Shown: piece by piece, positions 49,642 through 58,723 of the stretch
How the letters are laid out: every line of letters starts with the position of its first letter
Numbering within the stretch: the first letter of the stretch is position 1
Assembly (NCBI RefSeq): GCF_041435435.1
Contig: NZ_CP108494.1
Span: forward strand, 8,528,501 to 8,592,500
DNA length: 64,000 nucleotides
Source: Streptomyces sp. NBC_01241
GTDB taxonomy: Bacteria > Actinomycetota > Actinomycetes > Streptomycetales > Streptomycetaceae
Direction: 5' to 3'
Made by a program: the position numbers and the translations under genes
The notes under the pieces: model-generated
Told to the model about the DNA's origin: nothing
Seen by the model: the letters and a program-made list of their open reading frames with translations, nothing else
Databases searched by the model: none

Positions 49642-51765
49642 TCACGCCGTGGGGAAGGGGACGGGGTGGACATCGATCTCGTGCATCCGCTTGGCGTAGT
49701 CCCGGTAGCGGCGGCGGGCTTCGCCGTGCCGGCCCGCCGCGGAGAGTGCGGCGATCAGTCCGAGGTGGGCCGACTCGTCGTAGCCGTCCTCGCCGATCAG
49801 GCGCAGGTACCAGCCGGCTGCCGCGTCGTAGCGGTCCAGCCGCAGGCAGCGGCGGGCGAGAGTACGGACGACGTCGCGGTGCAGCTCGGCGAAGGCCGCG
49901 CGCGGGCGTTCGCTCCACTCCCCGGTGAGCTCGCCGTCGTCGCCGAAGTCGCCGGTGTACATGCCGACGACCACTTCCAGGCGCGCCACCATGTCGCCGC
50001 CGGCCGCCGTGTCCCGGTTGCCCTCGATCGCGGCGTTCGCCGCGATGGCCGCACGGGCCGCGTCGTGGAACCGGACCGTGTCGAGGACGACGTGCCCCGT
50101 GTTGAGCCGCACGCTGGAGGGATCGGTGACCAGAAAGCGGTTGGCCGGATGCCGCCGCGCCGGGTCGAGGACCGCGCGCACCGTCGAAATCAGCACCGAA
50201 AGACGGCGGTTGGCCACCTCCGAAGGTGTCTGCGGCCACAACAGGGCGGCGAGCGCGGTCCGGGTGACCGGTCTTCCCAGCTGACCCGCCAGCACCTTGA
50301 CGAGCTCACGGGCCTTCCGCGACTGCCATCCGGCCGGGGGGACGGGGGTTCCGGAGAGCAGTACCGCCAAGTGGCCCAGGGTCTGCACGGCAACCTCGGG
50401 GACCGGCGGCGGACCGATCGCTGCCAGCGGCCCGGCGATGTGCCAGACGTCGTCGCACACCCCCAGCCGGTGCAGCCGCTGCCAGGCGACGTCCTCGGAC
50501 AGCCGGTCGCCTGCGTGGCGCGCCCGCAGCAGTGCGTTGGTGGCCAGTGCCACCTCGTTGCCCGTGTCGGCCCAGACCGCGGCCGCCTCCACCAGCCCGG
50601 CGGCACGGCGTGCGGTAGGGCGCCCCGGCATCGCGGCCGAATCACCCCGGTATGCAGCGAGCGCGGCGAGTTCCATCGCCTCGGCCAGCCCGGCCGGGTC
50701 GCGGCGGCGGCCGGCCTCTGAGCGGACGTCTGCGGCGTACTGGGCGGCCGAGGCGGTGTCTCCGCTGCACAGTGCGACCCAGCCTGCGGCCAACTCGCCG
50801 GTGACCGGCCCGGCGGCGCTCGGAAGCGTGAGGGACAACTCCGCGTACCGCGCCGCCTCGCCCGGATCGTCGGCGTAGCAGGTACGCGCCAGCCCCGCCC
50901 ATGCTTGCGCCACGACCTGGGCGTTGCCATCCGGCTCGGCCATCGCCACGGCCTCGCGGTAGGTCGCCGTCGCCTGCCAGGCGGAGCCCCGGGTCAGGTG
51001 CACCCGGGCGATCATCAGCAGTCCGAACGCGGCCAGCGGTGAGCCCTCCCGCTGCCACAGGGTGAGCGCACGATCGGCGTCGGCGCGGGCGGCGTTGAGA
51101 TCGCTGAGCCCCAGCCAGGCCTCGGCGCGGTTGTGCAGGGCCAGTGCGAGCAGCGTCTGCTGGGGGGCGCCCTCACCGAGGCGGATAGCCTCGGTGAGGG
51201 CGTCGACCGCCTCGCGCAGACGCCCCTCCTCGACCAGGCGGGAGCCGACGTTGGAGCGGATCCGCAGCTGCAGGCCTATGTCCCCGGCCCGTTCGGCCGC
51301 TGCGTAGGCCCTGGCGTAGGCGTGTTCGTTGGCGGCGCGGTCGCCCTCACTGAAGGCGACCAGCGCCTGGGCGAGATAGGCCGCCGCCAGCGCAGCGTCG
51401 TCGCGGCTCTGCTCGGCAGCCCGTACCGCCTCGTCGGCGAGGCTCCGTGCCAGCGTCCGGTCACCACGGGCCCAGCGTGCTGCCGACCGGCCGGCCAGCA
51501 ACTGGGCCTGGTCCGCGTCCCCGGCATCGGCGGCCGCGCGTTCGTACAGCGACTCGGCGCCCTCGAACTCGCCCCGCTGATGGAGTACGCGGCCGAGCCT
51601 CCAGGCCAGTTCGGCAGGCAGCAGCGCATCCGCCGGGAGCGTCGCGACATGCCGCAGCGCCTGGTTGTACTGCCCCTGTCGCAGGGCCGACTCCGCCAGT
51701 CGCGCGACAGTATCGGGGTCGCGCACCCGGTCAGCACCCGCAGCCCCTCCCGCGCTGGTGGTCAC
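49642..51765 (-). CDS. TPR / C-terminal SARP-like regulator (winged helix plus BTAD)
   Basis: A 707-residue protein. Residues about 15-440 are TPR-like helical repeats (LAESALRQGQYNQALRHVAT; LYERAAADAGDADQAQLLAG). Residues 458-555 resemble an OmpR/SARP winged helix (SRKARELVKVLAGQLGRPVT; LSVLISTVRAVLDP; VRLNTGHVVLDT). Residues about 565-707 are a bacterial transcriptional activator domain (LARRCLRLDRYDAAAGWYLR; ALSAAGRHGEARRRYRDYAK). Typical SARPs place the DNA-binding domain first; here the order is reversed. GTG start at 51765. No obvious target neighbours remain because IS elements flank it. Confidence 0.8.
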   Translation of the reverse strand: MTTSAGGAAGADRVRDPDTVARLAESALRQGQYNQALRHVATLPADALLPAELAWRLGRVLHQRGEFEGAESLYERAAADAGDADQAQLLAGRSAARWARGDRTLARSLADEAVRAAEQSRDDAALAAAYLAQALVAFSEGDRAANEHAYARAYAAAERAGDIGLQLRIRSNVGSRLVEEGRLREAVDALTEAIRLGEGAPQQTLLALALHNRAEAWLGLSDLNAARADADRALTLWQREGSPLAAFGLLMIARVHLTRGSAWQATATYREAVAMAEPDGNAQVVAQAWAGLARTCYADDPGEAARYAELSLTLPSAAGPVTGELAAGWVALCSGDTASAAQYAADVRSEAGRRRDPAGLAEAMELAALAAYRGDSAAMPGRPTARRAAGLVEAAAVWADTGNEVALATNALLRARHAGDRLSEDVAWQRLHRLGVCDDVWHIAGPLAAIGPPPVPEVAVQTLGHLAVLLSGTPVPPAGWQSRKARELVKVLAGQLGRPVTRTALAALLWPQTPSEVANRRLSVLISTVRAVLDPARRHPANRFLVTDPSSVRLNTGHVVLDTVRFHDAARAAIAANAAIEGNRDTAAGGDMVARLEVVVGMYTGDFGDDGELTGEWSERPRAAFAELHRDVVRTLARRCLRLDRYDAAAGWYLRLIGEDGYDESAHLGLIAALSAAGRHGEARRRYRDYAKRMHEIDVHPVPFPTA

Positions 51766-52032
51766 CGCGTCAGGATACTCTGAACCGCCGACTTATATGG
51801 GGAAAGCGGGACGCGGTCGGGTTGGCCGCTCGTAGCGTGCCGTAGGACGCCGGTCCGGGTGACTCGTGAACCGTCTGCCGCTCTTCGGGGCTGGCTCTCC
51901 CGGGGTATGTCGCCGGTCCGGTGTCCGTCCGCGGTCTGACTCAACAGAGGCGCGTCCCGGCCAGGTTGGTTCCGGAAGTCGGCGTGTCGACCGTGGCTGT
52001 CCCCGTCGTCCGACTGTGAGGAATCAGGTCCC

Positions 52033-53082
52033 GTGATACTGCTCGGTGTCGACCCACACAAGTCCACCCACACCGCCACCGCCGTCGAGCCGGTCTCGAA
52101 CCAGCAGGTCGGGTCGATGCGGATCGAGGCCAGTCTGGCGGACTACCGGCGGCTGCTGGCCTGGGCCAAGCGGTGGCCACAGCGGAAGTGGGCTGTGGAG
52201 AACGCCAACGGCCTGGGCCGGCATCTCGCCCAGTGGCTCATCGCCCGCGGTGAGAGCGTCGTCGACGTGCCTGCCGCGGCGACCAGCCGGGTGCGCGAAC
52301 TTTCCCGCGGTGGACGGCGTAAGAACGACCAGATAGACGCAGCGGCCGCAGCCACCGTTGCTTATCTGCAGGGAGAAGGGCGGGATCTCGCGCCTGAGGA
52401 TCACACCACGGCGCTGGCCCTCCTGGACGAACGGCGTGTGAACCTGGCCCAGGCCCGGGTGCGCACGGTCAACCAGCTCCACGCGCTGCTGCGTGACCTG
52501 CTGCCCGGCGGCGCCCCGACCCAGCTGTCCGCGGACCTGGCCGCCAAACTGCTGCGATCCGTCCGCCCCGCCGGCGATATCGAGACCGTCCGGAAGGACA
52601 TCGCCTGGGACCTGGTCGCCGAGATCCGGAAACTGGACAAGCAGCTCACGGACAACGCTGCCCGGATGCAGAGCCTGGTAGAGGCATCGAGCAGCACGCT
52701 GATGGACACCCCGGGCATCGGGCCGGTCATGGCCGCTCGGCTGATCGGCCGCACCGGACGGGCTCACCGCTTCTCCACCTCGGCGGCATTCGCGAACTAT
52801 GCCGGTGCCGCCCCGGTGGAGATCGCCAGCGCGGACAAAGCCCGCCACCGGCTCTCCCGCTCCGGCGACCGCCAGCTCAACTCCGTCCTCCACACCATCG
52901 CGGTCGTGCAGATACGGATGCCGAAATCACCCGGACACGCCTACTACCAGCGCAAACTCTCCGAGGGTAAGACGCCGAAGGAAGCGAAGCGGTGCCTGAA
53001 ACGCCGCCTGGCCGACCACGTGTGGCGCGTCATGATCGCCGATGAGCGAAAAGCCAAGTCGCTCCCTAACCAAGGGACTTGA
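52033..53082 (+). CDS. IS110-family (DEDD) transposase, intact
   Basis: A 349-residue transposase. The RuvC-like DEDD domain shows Asp in LLGVDPHKSTHTATAVEP, Glu in KWAVENANGLGRHLAQWL and acids in RRKNDQIDAAAAATVAYL. The C-terminal transposase_20 domain has LMDTPGIGPVMAARLIGRTG and the conserved serine region HRLSRSGDRQLNSVLHTIAV, ending LKRRLADHVWRVMI. GTG start at 52033. IS110 elements lack standard inverted repeats and encode a bridge RNA in their noncoding ends, so 51766-52032 or 53083-53117 may hold it. Confidence 0.92.
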   Translation: MILLGVDPHKSTHTATAVEPVSNQQVGSMRIEASLADYRRLLAWAKRWPQRKWAVENANGLGRHLAQWLIARGESVVDVPAAATSRVRELSRGGRRKNDQIDAAAAATVAYLQGEGRDLAPEDHTTALALLDERRVNLAQARVRTVNQLHALLRDLLPGGAPTQLSADLAAKLLRSVRPAGDIETVRKDIAWDLVAEIRKLDKQLTDNAARMQSLVEASSSTLMDTPGIGPVMAARLIGRTGRAHRFSTSAAFANYAGAAPVEIASADKARHRLSRSGDRQLNSVLHTIAVVQIRMPKSPGHAYYQRKLSEGKTPKEAKRCLKRRLADHVWRVMIADERKAKSLPNQGT

Positions 53083-53117
53083 CAAGACACAGAGGCACCC
53101 CGGGTTCGGTAGAGATC

Positions 53118-53335
53118 TCAGATTGTGGTTTTGACCTGGGGTTTCGGGGATTCCATGTAGTGATTGGTCCCATACTCGACGGGTGGGACGTGGCCTATCT
53201 CACCGTGGAGTCGGCGGTGGCAGTACCAGCCGGTCCACTCGGCGGTGGCGAGCTCGACCTGGGAGAGTGTCTTCCCGGGCCGGCCGGGTTTGATCAGCTC
53301 GGTCTTGAACAGGCCCGATCGTCGATTCCATCAGG
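53118..53335 (-). pseudogene. IS3-family OrfB C-terminal piece
   Basis: The minus strand reads ALMESTIG, a one-base shift, then FKTELIKPGRPGKTLSQVEL and ATAEWTGWYCHRRLHGEIGH, ending KPQVKTTI. It contains the catalytic Glu (MES) and the end of an IS3 OrfB. Its upstream part is found at 53821-54010, separated by an IS110 piece. Confidence 0.8.
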
Positions 53336-53356
53336 GCGTTGACGCGCCTATAGCTG

Positions 53357-53640
53357 TCAACGCGTTGCGGGGGTCGTCTGTGGAGCGGGTCGAATCAGGT
53401 GGTAGACCTCGCGGATGACGTAGCGCTTGAGGCAGCGGATGATCTCGCGTTTCGTCTTGCCTTCGGCGGTGCGGCGGGCGACGTAGTCGATCGTAGGTTG
53501 ATGGAACCGCATGCCGACGATGACGGTGCGATAGATCGCGGCGTTGAGCTGCCGGTGGCCACCGCGCTTGCTGCGTGCCCGGCCGGACGGTCGACAGATC
53601 AACGCCAGGACACCCGTGGGGTCGGTCGTAAGCAAGAGTC
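53357..53640 (-). pseudogene. IS110-family transposase C-terminal piece inserted in the IS3 relic
   Basis: RSKRGGHRQLNAAIYRTVIV, GMRFHQPTIDYVARRTAEGK and TKREIIRCLKRYVIREVYHL are the end of a transposase_20 domain. The N-terminal DEDD domain is absent. 53641-53820 contains no recognisable frame and may be its noncoding end. Confidence 0.75.
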
Positions 53641-53820
53641 AGACCGTCGCGGCCGGGACTACCCGATCCTTGCGGGATCCGGTACGAAGAGACTGACAGT
53701 CGTAGGCGTCGCCTACCGAGCCGATCGATGCCGCGATTCCTGCTCGATCCAGATGCTCGGCCGGCGCGAACGATGTGTACTGCGACTTCGCGTCCGAGTG
53801 ATGTATCAACTCGCCCTGCT

Positions 53821-54010
53821 CTAAGTGAATCCATCACGATCGCGTTGCCGCAGGGCCATCTTCAGCGCGTTCAGGACGAGCTTGGTCTCCTTGGCGGTGG
53901 AGGCTGACCAGCCGACGATGCGACGGGAGAAGGTGTCCACGATGAAGGCGACGTAGACGACCCCGCTCCAGGTGGCGACGTGCGTGAAGTCAGCGACCCA
54001 GCAGCGGCTG
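53821..54010 (-). pseudogene. IS3-family OrfB central piece
   Basis: RCWVADFTHVATWSGVVYVA then FIVDTFSRRIVGWSASTAKE and TKLVLNALKMALRQRDRD give the first catalytic Asp (VADFT) region of an IS3 OrfB. It ends abruptly at RDRDGFT, where homologues continue into the HxDxGSQY motif. It pairs with the C-terminal piece at 53118-53335. Confidence 0.8.
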
Positions 54011-54289
54011 GGGGCACTGGCGACCGGGAGGGCCACCGCGCGTGGGGCGAGGCCGAGCGCCGCCGCGCAAGCCAGATGCCGACCCCACAGGGTAACCGAG
54101 ACGGCGGGCTGTCGGCCGAACAGCCCACTCGTGGCGAGGTGTTCAGGCACATCCAGCCGGCGGCCCGCGACCTCGGCGCCCCGCCGGGTGCCGCGCTCGC
54201 CGTTCAGTCTGCCCATCAGCATCAACAGCAGCGTCCAGGAGACCAGGCCCGCGCCGGGCCGGCGTTGTGCTTCCCGTCGTCCGCCGTCG

Positions 54290-54640
54290 CACACGTGCCG
54301 CGAGGCCGGTCAGGCCCGCGATGACGTCGGCCGGGACCGTCTGGATCGCGTTGTTGTAGGTGAAGACTGCGTCGTTGTACTACTGCCGGGAGTAAGCGAT
54401 GCGGTTCTGGGTGACCGACAGCTCCTCCTGTGTCTGCCGCTCGTGCGCGGCCTACCCGCTGACGGTTTCCACGCGGTTGGGGGACCAGATCGTGGGGTCG
54501 CTTGAGCTGTACCTCGATCTGGGGCCCAGGCGTTGTCCACCGCACCGCGTTTACGGACGAGACCGTTGCAGGGCACGACGAAGGCGAGGATGAACAGCAG
54601 CACGACGAGAACGACAGCGACGGGTAGGATCGCGGGGGCT
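54290..54640 (-). pseudogene. LemA-family protein, multiply frameshifted with a stop
   Basis: Pieces in different frames: VVLVVLLFILAFVV with NGLVRKRGAVDNAWA (membrane helix and start of the LemA domain), IEVQLKRPHDLVPQ in a second frame, and TQNRIAYSRQ, a TAG, YNDAVFTYNNAIQTVPADVI. LemA proteins have one continuous chain of about 190 residues. Frameshifts plus an in-frame stop make this a clear pseudogene. Confidence 0.8.
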
Positions 54641-54676
54641 CCTGTGGATGGGGCGGGTGCGCACGGCGGACACGGG

Positions 54677-55222
54677 TCAGATCCGGGTGGCTACCTTTCG
54701 GGCCAGCTCTTGCAGTGGTGTGCGGTTCTCCGCCGGGTCGTTGAGCCGCACCAGACGGATCGACACCCACCGGTCGGACCTGCGGAGGAAGACCGCCTCG
54801 TCCTCGGCGTACGCCTCGTCACCGATACCGGTCAGCGGCCTGAGCGTGTGTCCGAGGTCGCGTTCGATGTCGAGGTACTTCTTCGCACCGTCCCCGACGA
54901 AGATCTCCACCTGGGCCGTCGGCCCGGTGACGGGACCCGTGTAGGTGCATGTCTCCCGTACCGGTGTCGCGGGGTCGAGCGCTGTTCCGGCCAGCTTCTC
55001 GGCCTCCTGCTTGGTCACCAGGGCGCAGGAGTCGATGGCTGCTCCATTCGGCGACGGCGCCTCGGTGCTCTCCTCCGGAGTCCGGGTTGCCGTGGCCGGC
55101 TCGCTCGACGAGGGGCCGGCTGCCGGGGACTGCCCGTGGCCGCCGCACCCGGACAGTGCGAGCAAGGCGAGCACAGCCAGGGGCACCAGTGGCGACGGCG
55201 AGCGGCTGCGGTTGCGGTTCAT
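54677..55222 (-). CDS. DUF3558-like lipoprotein (copy A)
   Basis: A 181-residue secreted lipoprotein: signal peptide with lipobox LALLALSGCGG (Cys about residue 26), a Ser/Pro/Thr-rich linker, then a folded domain with DSCALVTKQEAEKLAGTALD, ETCTYTGP and TGIGDEAYAEDEAVFLRRSD. Paired cysteines, the CxL start and the GDEAY motif are typical of DUF3558-type actinobacterial lipoproteins. It is downstream of the 530-aa lipoprotein (33 bp) and paralogous to the lipoprotein gene at 57207. Location: outer face of the membrane. Function unknown. Confidence 0.8.
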   Translation of the reverse strand: MNRNRSRSPSPLVPLAVLALLALSGCGGHGQSPAAGPSSSEPATATRTPEESTEAPSPNGAAIDSCALVTKQEAEKLAGTALDPATPVRETCTYTGPVTGPTAQVEIFVGDGAKKYLDIERDLGHTLRPLTGIGDEAYAEDEAVFLRRSDRWVSIRLVRLNDPAENRTPLQELARKVATRI

Positions 55223-55254
55223 CGGGATCCTCACTGTCTGCCTTCGTCTCGGTG

Positions 55255-56847
55255 TCAGGACTTGCACAGCGGTACGTCCGGCAGCGTCTGCTGTCTGTGG
55301 ACGAAAGGTGTCAGGCTCTCCTGCAGCAGCTGGAACTTCATCGTCGGCAGGAGCTTCTTGAGGGCGGCCATGGCCACGGCGGAGACGGAGACCCCCACGC
55401 CCCCGCCGACCTTGCCGTCCAGCGTCGCTCCGACACAGCGGGTCAGCGGGGCGCCGAGGGCCGAGCCGTTGGTCACCCCGAAGTCCATGACGAGCTTGGC
55501 GTAGGGACCGGCGAAGGCAGCGGGCACACCGACTCCGACCTGGACCTTGAACTCGACGGCGGTGGCGATGCCGCTGACTCCGACGGAGACTCCGGTGACC
55601 GAGTCCATGATGCTTTTGATCACCGAGAGCTTCGGGGTGACGATCGAGCCGTTGACCATGCCGATGGCACCGTCGAGCCCCCACTCACCGCCGGCGGTCA
55701 CCGTGGTGTTGTTGCCACCGAGTGCGGTGGCGACGCTGAACTTCCAGCTGATGTTGAAGGCGAAAGGGGTCCCCGCGATCGGCAGGGTCATCTGGACCGG
55801 TACCTCGGCCCGGATCTTCGAGTTGTCGATGACACCGTTGGCCGCACCGGCGGCGATGCTGATCGCGACGCTTTTGATTCCCTCGACGGCGAACGTGGCC
55901 CCGTCGGCGACCCGACCGCCGGAGATCGGTACATCGGAACGGATGTGCAGCTTCTCCGTCTTCAGCGAAAAGTCGACAAAGACCTTGAGCCCCGCCGCGG
56001 CCTTGTGATTGAACTTCAGGCCGAACGCCCCCGGGCTGCGGTACGGCTGGGCCTTCCATTCCCCGAGATCCGCCGTGACGCTGCTCGACCTGGCCGGCGG
56101 CAGCGTGCCCCCGGCGGCGGCGGCCCGGACCGGTCCCCGTGCGACCACGGTGCCGACGCGCCCTGAATGCGCGGCGCGCACCGACGTCTGTCCGATCGTA
56201 CGCGCCGTCGTCGGAACATCCCGTGCGGCGTCCTTGGCAGCGCCCTTCTCGGCCTCTGTCGCAGCGTCCGTCGGGGCATCCGCAGACACGGTCACCGCCC
56301 CGGGCAGGTCCGGGATCTCCAGGTAGTGGAGCGCGCCATCGTCGATGTCCTGGTCGAGGGTGAGGTGGGCATCGCGGAAGACCTCGGTGAACTCCACCGG
56401 GCCCAGGGTGGCCACGACGTCTCCGTGCACCCGACGCACCTCCTGCACCCGCCCCACCGCGCGGCTGGTGGCGTACAGGACCTTTCCGAGCCGAACATCC
56501 TGGGCACCGCGGGCTTTTCCGTCGATGGTCCAGGTCAGACCGTCACTGGATGCCGACCGGATCGCTCGCGGTCCGCCCTCGACGATCACGACGTCGGGCT
56601 GGTAGGTGATCGACGGATCACGGACCGGCCGGGTCCCGTAGGTGAGCGCGGCCTCGGACGTGTCGGCCGGACCGGAGCCCTCGTGCGCACGCCCGGGTGC
56701 GCCACCGCATGCCGCTGTGGTGGTCAGGAGGAGTGCGATCGCGAGCGGCGCGCCCCGCCTCCCCGGGCGCGGCGCGCTCAGGGCCCACCCCGGGCGGAGG
56801 GCCGCAACCCCCCGTGACACAGCCGACAGCAGCCGGATACCTCTCAT
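55255..56847 (-). CDS. Large secreted lipoprotein (530 aa) of unknown function
   Basis: ATG at 56847 gives a signal peptide (APLAIALLLTTTAACGG) with a lipobox cysteine, then a domain with PSITYQPDVVIVEGGPRAIR, LTWTIDGKARGAQDVRLGKV and VVATLGPVEFTEVFRDAHLT, an alanine/glutamate-rich linker, and a C-terminal half rich in beta strands and glycine (FGLKFNHKAAAGLKVFVDFS; ISWKFSVATALGGNNTTVTA) ending PLCKS. Two cysteines near the C terminus could pair. Not recognised. It lies between two DUF3558-like lipoproteins, which suggests a surface complex. Confidence 0.7.
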   Translation of the reverse strand: MRGIRLLSAVSRGVAALRPGWALSAPRPGRRGAPLAIALLLTTTAACGGAPGRAHEGSGPADTSEAALTYGTRPVRDPSITYQPDVVIVEGGPRAIRSASSDGLTWTIDGKARGAQDVRLGKVLYATSRAVGRVQEVRRVHGDVVATLGPVEFTEVFRDAHLTLDQDIDDGALHYLEIPDLPGAVTVSADAPTDAATEAEKGAAKDAARDVPTTARTIGQTSVRAAHSGRVGTVVARGPVRAAAAGGTLPPARSSSVTADLGEWKAQPYRSPGAFGLKFNHKAAAGLKVFVDFSLKTEKLHIRSDVPISGGRVADGATFAVEGIKSVAISIAAGAANGVIDNSKIRAEVPVQMTLPIAGTPFAFNISWKFSVATALGGNNTTVTAGGEWGLDGAIGMVNGSIVTPKLSVIKSIMDSVTGVSVGVSGIATAVEFKVQVGVGVPAAFAGPYAKLVMDFGVTNGSALGAPLTRCVGATLDGKVGGGVGVSVSAVAMAALKKLLPTMKFQLLQESLTPFVHRQQTLPDVPLCKS

Positions 56848-57206
56848 GCCGTGATCCGTTCGCCATGGCCGACGCGCGCGGCGCCGTACCCCGTAGACCA
56901 TCATCAACTGGCGTGTTCGCGCCCTGTTCAGAATCCTTCGGGCCACCGGTCGCTGCGTCGCCTCTCGTGGTCGCTGCGGCTGCCGGGCAACGGCGCCAGA
57001 CGGCCTCGTGGAGTGCTCCGCCACCGCCTCGCCTAGCACGCGGACGTGCAGGGCTTCGGCACGGCCGGACGAGGCGGGTCCCAGGAACGGGCCGCGCGGC
57101 ACGACAGCACTTCCGCCCGCGCCCGGCCCCCACCCCCGGCACGTGCCCCCGCCGACCGCGCGCCGTGCTCGTGGGGTGCGGCCCGGCGCGGGCCCGGCTG
57201 CCGGTG
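56848..57206. other. Intergenic between two lipoprotein genes
   Basis: No gene in 360 bp. It is GC-rich and contains the upstream region of the 530-aa lipoprotein gene. Frames crossing it are shadows of the flanking genes. Confidence 0.4.
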
Positions 57207-57752
57207 TCAGATGCGCGCGGCCACCGTCCGGGCGAGTTCGTTCAGCCGCCCGGCGTTGTCCGCCCTGTCCGCCACCACGGTCATCGCCACCCAGGTCCCC
57301 GACTTCCGGAAGAGCACGGCGAAGGTCCCGTGATCGGAGGCGTCGTAGGAGTAGGCCTCGTCGCCCACGCCGGAGAGCGGCTTCTTGTGGGCTCCCGCGA
57401 GAGTGTCGTCGGCGAAGGCCTTGGCTTCGTCGCCCCGTACAGTCGAGGAGATCAGCACCCCTTCGTGCGAGTACTCGCAGCCCGTGGTGTTGAACTCGCT
57501 AGTCTTCGCCGTGACGGACGCGCCTCCCAACTGCTGGACCTCTTGGACGGAGATGAGCCCGCAGGGGTCCGCCGGCGGCCTTTTCGCAGGGGCTCCGCCG
57601 CTGTCGCCTGTGCGGTCCGTGGCGTCCGACCGCGGCCGGTCGGCAGCCGAGGGAGCCCCATCGCCGGAGCCGCCGCACCCGGCTGCGGCGAGCGTCACGA
57701 GCAGCGTCACGGTCAGCACCGGAGCATGCCGCAAGCGTCTTCGGGACATCAT
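57207..57752 (-). CDS. DUF3558-like lipoprotein (copy B)
   Basis: A 181-residue lipoprotein: MMSRRRLRHAPVLTVTLLVT, lipobox LAAAGCGG, a charged linker, then DPCGLISVQEVQQLGGASVT, TGCEYSHEGVLI, LSGVGDEAYSYDASDHGTFA and an end ADNAGRLNELARTVAARI. The C-terminal ELARxVAxRI and GxGDEAY match copy A (54677), so the two are paralogues of identical length. ATG 57752, or 57749 one codon in. It is the first gene of the minus-strand set. Confidence 0.82.
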   Translation of the reverse strand: MMSRRRLRHAPVLTVTLLVTLAAAGCGGSGDGAPSAADRPRSDATDRTGDSGGAPAKRPPADPCGLISVQEVQQLGGASVTAKTSEFNTTGCEYSHEGVLISSTVRGDEAKAFADDTLAGAHKKPLSGVGDEAYSYDASDHGTFAVLFRKSGTWVAMTVVADRADNAGRLNELARTVAARI

Positions 57753-57899
57753 CAGCCAGACCTCCTTGTCACCGCCGCCGACTCTGCGCCGTGCGAGGGC
57801 GGCAGCTCCGGCCCCGTACTGTCCGGGCCGGTCCACCGCCCTGATCAGCATGGACGCATGTGTTCGTGCCGGGTTAGGGAATTCTTCAGGTGAACGGAG

Positions 57900-58180
57900 G
57901 CGCCGCTCGCCGCCGACTCTGCGGGCGCAGCCCGCGCACCCGCGGGGAACTGGTGACGGGCGCACTGGAATCGGTCGGGCCGGCCGACGCGGCCGGAGCG
58001 TATCTGTGGCAGCTCTCGGGCGGGATGCATCAGCGGTTGGCGTCGCCCGCACGCTCGTGTACGAGCCCTGTGCTGCTGATGGACGGGCCGTTCGCGGCTG
58101 TCGACGCGCAGACGCGCGCCGATCTGAAGGCCCTCGTAAGAGGCTGCGGCGGGAGCGGGGGACCACGATCCTGTTCGTGA
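57900..58180 (+). pseudogene. ABC ATPase fragment (nitrate/sulfonate type)
   Basis: YLWQLSGGMHQRLA is the ABC signature, and VLLMDGPFAAVDAQTRADLK the Walker B region, where the usual DEP reads DGP. Frameshifts separate these pieces from RLRRERGTTILFVT. The Walker A half is absent. It is joined directly to an ISAs1 fragment. Confidence 0.75.
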
Positions 58181-58509
58181 CGCTCCGCAAGACCGGCAAG
58201 ACCGGCAAGACCACCATCACGACCGTCTACGCGGTCACCAGCCTGACCGCCGAGCAGGCCACCCCCGTCCAACTCGCGAGACTGATCCGCGACCACTGGA
58301 AGATCGAGGTCCTGCACCACGTCCGCGACACCACCTTCGCCGAGGACGCCTCCCAGCTTCGGACCGGCAACGCACCCCGCGCGATGGCGACCTGGCGCAA
58401 CCTCGCCGTCGGCGCTCTCCGGCTGAGTGGCGTCAAGAACATCGCCGCCGGCCTCCGCCGCAACGCACGCGACGCCCGCCGACCCCTCGCACTCCTCGGC
58501 CTCGCATGA
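58178..58509 (+). pseudogene. ISAs1-family transposase C-terminal fragment
   Basis: KTTITTVYAVTSLTAEQATP, IRDHWKIEVLHHVRDTTFAE and GNAPRAMATWRNLAVGALRL ending RDARRPLALLGLA match the end of ISAs1 transposases. ACCGGCAAG is tandemly repeated at the junction (58190-58207). Confidence 0.8.
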
Positions 58510-58606
58510 TCACAAAACGGGCGCCCGCCGACTACGCCGAAGCCCTGCCCACAACCCGTCAGTGGACACCACAAGCCGGGGCCGCGAACCGATAACCTTC
58601 ACGCAG

Positions 58607-58676
58607 AAAGTGCCTTCCTCTGGCGACGACAGGACCCCTAGACAAGGTCCATCGTCCCAGCTCAGGAAGGCACTTT
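58607..58676. repeat. Facing inverted repeats, possible paired IS ends or MITE
   Basis: AAAGTGCCTTCCT (58607-58619) and AGGAAGGCACTTT (58664-58676) are perfect inverses 44 bp apart, extended by near-matching CGCA outer bases. The block contains no gene. It resembles a miniature element or two IS termini facing each other beyond the ISAs1 fragment. Confidence 0.4.
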
Positions 58677-58723
58677 TGCGTTTCTACCCACCCCTCAGCC
58701 GCACCCCAACCGAAACGGCGAGG

